Of a stretch of 64,000 nt of DNA, positions 61,794-64,000 are shown piece by piece. The stretch spans positions 1,702,001-1,766,000 of the forward strand of contig NZ_CP042808.1 in the NCBI RefSeq assembly GCF_004014775.2, read 5' to 3'. Made by a program: the position numbers and the translations under genes. Under the pieces are notes generated by a model that saw only the letters and a program-made list of their open reading frames with translations, searched no databases and was not told the origin of the DNA. This stretch comes from Acetobacter oryzoeni. GTDB taxonomy: Bacteria > Pseudomonadota > Alphaproteobacteria > Acetobacterales > Acetobacteraceae. How positions within the stretch are numbered: the stretch's first letter is position 1; the number at the start of each line of letters is the position of its first letter.

Positions 61794-62621
61794 ATGCCAC
61801 AAAGCGGAAACCACTTACACCTTTCAGCTCAGACAGACCCGGTAACCATGGTTGTAACAGATGCCACCGCGCACCTTCCGCGCCTTTATAATGCCCCAGA
61901 AATACTGGGAGATGCCCACACGGGCCTAACGCTGCAAATTGCGCCAGATCAGGCCCGCTATCTGGGCACAGTATTGCGCAAAAAAGCCGGAGACCACGTG
62001 CGCATCTTCAATGCAAACAGTGGGGAATGGCTGGCACGCATTACGGAAATCCGGAAGGACAAAGGCTTTTTTGAGCTGGAGCGCCAACTTCGCGCTCCCA
62101 CGCAGCAGCCTGCCTTGGTTCTGGCTTTTGCCTTGCTCAAACGCGATGCCACAGATTTGGTCTTGCGTATGGGCACGGAGCTGGGTGTTACGCATTTTGT
62201 GCCTCTTATCACCGAACGCACCAATACACATCGCATCAACCCCGACCGCCTGCATGCCATTGCCACCGAAGCCACAGAACAATGTGAGCGCTTTGATGTG
62301 CCACACGTAGAGTCTCCGCAATCGTTCACAGATTTTCTGGCAAGCTGGCCGCAGGAGCACCGGCTGTTTGCCGCCATAGAACGCGGAGAGGACCGGGCTA
62401 TTCATACCCCTTCCCTGCTGCCCGAGGCCCATGCAGGGGATGGTTTTTTGGTTGGCCCTGAAGGGGGCCTAAGTGATAGGGAATGCCAGATGATGCTAAA
62501 ATATTCTTGCATCACGCCAATATCCCTAGGCCCATTGGTGTTGCGGGCTGATACGGCCGTGGCTGCCGGGCTGGCACTTATAGGCTGCGGCTTGCGTTCG
62601 GCTGCTGTTTTGTCACAATAA
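61794..62621 (+). CDS. rsmE: 16S rRNA (uracil1498-N3)-methyltransferase
   Basis: SPOUT methyltransferase for U1498. 275 residues; N-terminal PUA-like part (DHVRIFNANSGEWLARITEIRKDKGFFELERQL), then LAFALLKRDATDLVLRMGTELGVTHFVPLITERT and knot segment GFLVGPEGGLSDREC and LGPLVLRADTAVAAGLALIG. The ATG at 61794 has AAGGG upstream; the internal ATG at 61848 is an alternative that drops 18 residues. Divergent to ubiA. Confidence 0.93.
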   Translation: MPQSGNHLHLSAQTDPVTMVVTDATAHLPRLYNAPEILGDAHTGLTLQIAPDQARYLGTVLRKKAGDHVRIFNANSGEWLARITEIRKDKGFFELERQLRAPTQQPALVLAFALLKRDATDLVLRMGTELGVTHFVPLITERTNTHRINPDRLHAIATEATEQCERFDVPHVESPQSFTDFLASWPQEHRLFAAIERGEDRAIHTPSLLPEAHAGDGFLVGPEGGLSDRECQMMLKYSCITPISLGPLVLRADTAVAAGLALIGCGLRSAAVLSQ

Positions 62622-62689
62622 CGCTTCATATCTCCGCTTTGCTGGCGCAGAGTGCGATTTCTCTGTTTTTCAAGGATCTGTGATACCCC

Positions 62690-64000
62690 ATGTCCAACCC
62701 CGGCGCATCAGATGAAACCCCTGCCCGCACCGTTGCACAGCTGGCCGAAGTGCTTGCGCAGGGATGCAAGCCGCGTGACGCATGGCGGATTGGCACGGAA
62801 CACGAAAAATTCGGCTTTCTGCGCCCAGAAGCCGTAAAGGAAGGGCAGAAAGCCTATTCTGCCCCACCTTATGCCCCCAATGGCATTGAAGCCCTGCTTA
62901 AGGGCCTGCAGAAGTTTGAGCCGGATGATTGGACATCTGTGCTCGACAATAACAACATCATCGGCCTGAAAGGGCGGGGAGATGCCGCTGGTGCTGCTAT
63001 CTCCCTTGAGCCTGCCGGGCAGTTTGAGCTTTCTGGCGCGCCCTTGCGCACCCTGCACGAAACAGCAGAAGAACTGACAGCCCATTTTGATGCCGTGCGC
63101 CCCATTGCGCGTGAACTGGGGCTAGGCTTTGCGCCCTTGGGCTTTCACCCCACTGCCACACGGGCAGAACTGCCGTGGATGCCCAAATCCCGCTACGCCA
63201 TTATGCGCGAATACATGCCCAAAGTTGGCTCAATGGGTTTGGACATGATGCAGCGCACCTGCACCGTGCAGGTGAATCTGGATTTTGGGTCTGAGCAGGA
63301 CATGGTGCGCAAAATGCGTGTTTCCATGGCGCTGCAACCGGTAGCCACGGCCCTGTTTGCCAATTCTCCTTTTGTAGAAGGCAAGCCCAACAACATTCTT
63401 TCCAACCGCGCACAGGTCTGGACAGATACGGACAACGCCCGCTCCGGCATGCCAGCATGCGTGTTTGAAGATGACTTCAGCTTTGAACGCTATGTGGAAT
63501 GGGTGCTGGATGTGCCCATGTATTTCATTATGCGTGATGGCAAAATGCGCAACGTGGCTGGCCGCTCCTTCCGCGCATGGATGAATGGTGAACGGCAGGA
63601 CGGGCTGGAAGATGTAACCCCCACCATTGGGGATTTTGAAGACCACATTACAACAGCCTTCCCCGATGTGCGGCTCAAGCAGTTCCTGGAAATGCGTGGC
63701 GCTGATGCGGGATCACCAGAAATGATGCTGGCTCTTTCCACTTTGTGGACGGGTGTTTTGTATGATGATGCGGCGCTGGAATCTGCTTGGGAACTCGTAA
63801 AATCTCACCCTTGGGAAGACTACGTAAAGCTGCGCGAGATTGTGCCACTTATGGGGCTGGATACGCCTTGGGGTGAAGGCACAGTGCGTGATCTGGCTGC
63901 ACAGATGATTGCCATTGCCATGGACGGCCTACAGGGCCGGGATATGACGGATGAAAGCGGACAGACCGAATGGGTCTATCTTGCGCCCCTTACCTCTTTG
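62690..64000 (+). CDS. gshA: Glutamate-cysteine ligase (3' end cut by window)
   Basis: First enzyme of glutathione synthesis. 437 codons are visible from the ATG at 62690 (SNPGASDETPARTVAQ) with no stop before the window edge; the full length of this plant/alphaproteobacterial type is about 455, so only a short tail is missing. Motifs: WRIGTEHEKFGF, DNNNIIGLKGRGDAAGAAISLEPAGQFELSGAPL, the LGFHPTATRAELPWMPKSRYAIM segment and CTVQVNLDFGSE. It belongs to the GCS2 group found in plants and alphaproteobacteria. 69 bases after rsmE, same strand. Confidence 0.95.
   Translation, partial: MSNPGASDETPARTVAQLAEVLAQGCKPRDAWRIGTEHEKFGFLRPEAVKEGQKAYSAPPYAPNGIEALLKGLQKFEPDDWTSVLDNNNIIGLKGRGDAAGAAISLEPAGQFELSGAPLRTLHETAEELTAHFDAVRPIARELGLGFAPLGFHPTATRAELPWMPKSRYAIMREYMPKVGSMGLDMMQRTCTVQVNLDFGSEQDMVRKMRVSMALQPVATALFANSPFVEGKPNNILSNRAQVWTDTDNARSGMPACVFEDDFSFERYVEWVLDVPMYFIMRDGKMRNVAGRSFRAWMNGERQDGLEDVTPTIGDFEDHITTAFPDVRLKQFLEMRGADAGSPEMMLALSTLWTGVLYDDAALESAWELVKSHPWEDYVKLREIVPLMGLDTPWGEGTVRDLAAQMIAIAMDGLQGRDMTDESGQTEWVYLAPLTSL

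Overview
The window is a dense, largely core-chromosome segment of an alphaproteobacterium of the acetic acid bacteria (Acetobacteraceae, most likely Acetobacter). This rests on protein content: MucR-type regulator, ATP12, Coq9 beside rpsU, Tim44-like protein, PmtA-type lipid methyltransferase, the yceD-rpmF-plsX-fabH-ihfA-merR block, and a MarR/OmpR/kinase trio of PetP/PetR type. About 58 protein genes and one tRNA are packed with short gaps and many 1-11 bp overlaps. I see no insertion sequence, prophage or CRISPR array. Species cannot be fixed from the sequence alone.

Layout. 1-15 kb: fusA (3' end cut by the window), rpmB, an Atm1-type ABC exporter, a Nudix enzyme, glnD, mutS, a TPR-glycosyltransferase, and an M32 carboxypeptidase reading the other way. 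15-21.5 kb (+): a secreted Yellow/MRJP-like protein, thrC, an M16 protease overlapping pmbA (tldE), and a Tim44-like membrane protein. 21.5-25.3 kb: a three-gene unit that looks like the remnant of an aa3 cytochrome c oxidase operon (a degenerate subunit I, ctaB, a CoxF-like microprotein), then pmtA. 25-31.7 kb: gshB, an Lrp-GT2/GtrA-GT39 envelope glycosylation operon, trxB and a LysR regulator. 31.7-37.4 kb: an AT-rich gap, mucR, ihfB, a UdgX-type fusion protein, murJ, an AI-2E-type permease and tRNA-Pro(GGG). 37.4-42.7 kb: a MerR regulator with a perfect 30-copy hexanucleotide repeat coding (Pro-Glu)n, ihfA, fabH, plsX, rpmF, yceD, and divergent bamE. 42.7-47 kb: kinase, response regulator, MarR regulator, coq9, def and divergent rpsU. 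47-54 kb (-): ffh-rpsP-rimM-trmD-rplS then leuCDB. 54-64 kb: a Spy-like periplasmic protein, ATP12, AsmA-like protein, an RluC-type pseudouridine synthase, rarA, lolA, ubiA, divergent rsmE and gshA (cut by the window end).

How genes work together: ribosome and secretion biogenesis (rpmB, rpmF, rplS, rpsP, rpsU, rimM, trmD, ffh, fusA, rsmE, def), envelope building (murJ, bamE, lolA, plsX, fabH, pmtA, glycosyltransferases), quinone and heme for ubiquinol-based respiration (ubiA, coq9, ctaB), glutathione (gshA, gshB) and thiol redox (trxB), and leucine/threonine synthesis.

The most interesting object is the 418-residue protein at 22892-24148. It aligns along most of its length with cytochrome oxidase subunit I, yet has lost five of the six metal-ligand histidines while keeping an intact reading frame in an intact operon with ctaB. 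Other second-look items are the (PE)30 repeat in the MerR regulator, hairpins in the rpsU and fusA leaders, a MucR with an incomplete zinc site, and several small unannotated membrane proteins.
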